DNA of 64,000 nucleotides. It comes from CAYQNU01 sp964419055 (lineage in GTDB: Bacteria > Bacteroidota > Bacteroidia > Flavobacteriales_D > Parvicellaceae). The number at the start of each line of letters is the position of its first letter. The stretch's first letter is position 1. Below the pieces are notes generated by a model. It was not told where the DNA came from. It searched no databases and saw nothing but the letters and a program-made list of their open reading frames with translations. A program made the translations under genes and the position numbers. Of this stretch, positions 63,974 through 64,000 are shown one piece after another. The stretch lies in the NCBI GenBank assembly GCA_964419055.1, contig CAYQNU010000014.1, positions 1-64,000 on the forward strand, given 5' to 3'.

Positions 63974-64000
63974 AATGTAAAAATAAGAATAAAACATTAT

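Overview
The window reads as chromosomal DNA of an AT-rich member of the Bacteroidota, most likely class Flavobacteriia. The grounds are: gliding-motility-associated and type IX secretion (T9SS) C-terminal sorting domains on surface proteins, a T9SS plug-type protein, a complete Na+-translocating NADH:quinone oxidoreductase (nqrABCDEF), many promoters of the Bacteroidota TTG / TAnnTTTG type, start codons without clear Shine-Dalgarno sequences, and extragenic palindromes. No rRNA, tRNA, CRISPR array, transposase or phage gene was found.

Layout. 1-2.8 kb: the tail of a T9SS-sorted protein, then upp, a small membrane protein, a YjjG-like HAD phosphatase and an L,D-transpeptidase-like protein. 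3-10.6 kb: the plug-type protein divergent from the six-gene nqr operon. 10.8-14.6 kb: a 1267-residue adhesin-like protein. 14.7-18.5 kb: a minus-strand block of small genes with a TIR-domain protein and a membrane J-domain protein. 18.5-19.2 kb: a 0.6 kb non-coding stretch with a promoter-hairpin-terminator unit (candidate small RNA) between two diverged direct repeats. 19.2-25.1 kb: guaB and three periplasmic chaperone/PPIase genes ending in surA. 25.2-32.9 kb: small genes, a TPR lipoprotein and a 1701-residue BspA-like surface protein with 40 tandem 25-residue repeats.

33.2-36.8 kb is an accessory island: a RelE/ParE-type toxin-antitoxin pair, 0.7 kb of stacked hairpins, and an orphan RHS C-terminal tip with a membrane partner gene. 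36.9-45.3 kb: glucosaminidase, thioredoxin-like protein, M23 peptidase, HU, a 30-residue basic protein, RNase E/G and a membrane protein of the so-called site-specific recombinase family. Two copies of a 348-386 bp element with terminal inverted repeats and short flanking direct repeats (a MITE) lie at 38.4 and 45.3 kb. 45.8-57.4 kb: a MoxR-like ATPase/VWA pair, an SDR protein, tpx, a GlmU-family protein, DUF5777 and YceI proteins, prfB, plsC and an alpha-oxoamine synthase. 57.6-64 kb: a protein made of two cold-shock-like halves, two tandem TPR/SpoIIE-type phosphatases with the tail of a lost third copy, and a RhuM-family gene bracketed by a promoter-containing repeat.

How the genes fit together: nqr energises the inner membrane; the PPIases, M23 peptidase, glucosaminidase and L,D-transpeptidase serve the envelope; the plug protein belongs to the secretion system that would export the sorted surface proteins. 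The most unusual material is the MITE, the candidate small RNA, the RHS tip island, the TIR protein, the BspA-like repeat array, and palindromic or heptad repeats that recur in several places, once inside a coding sequence.
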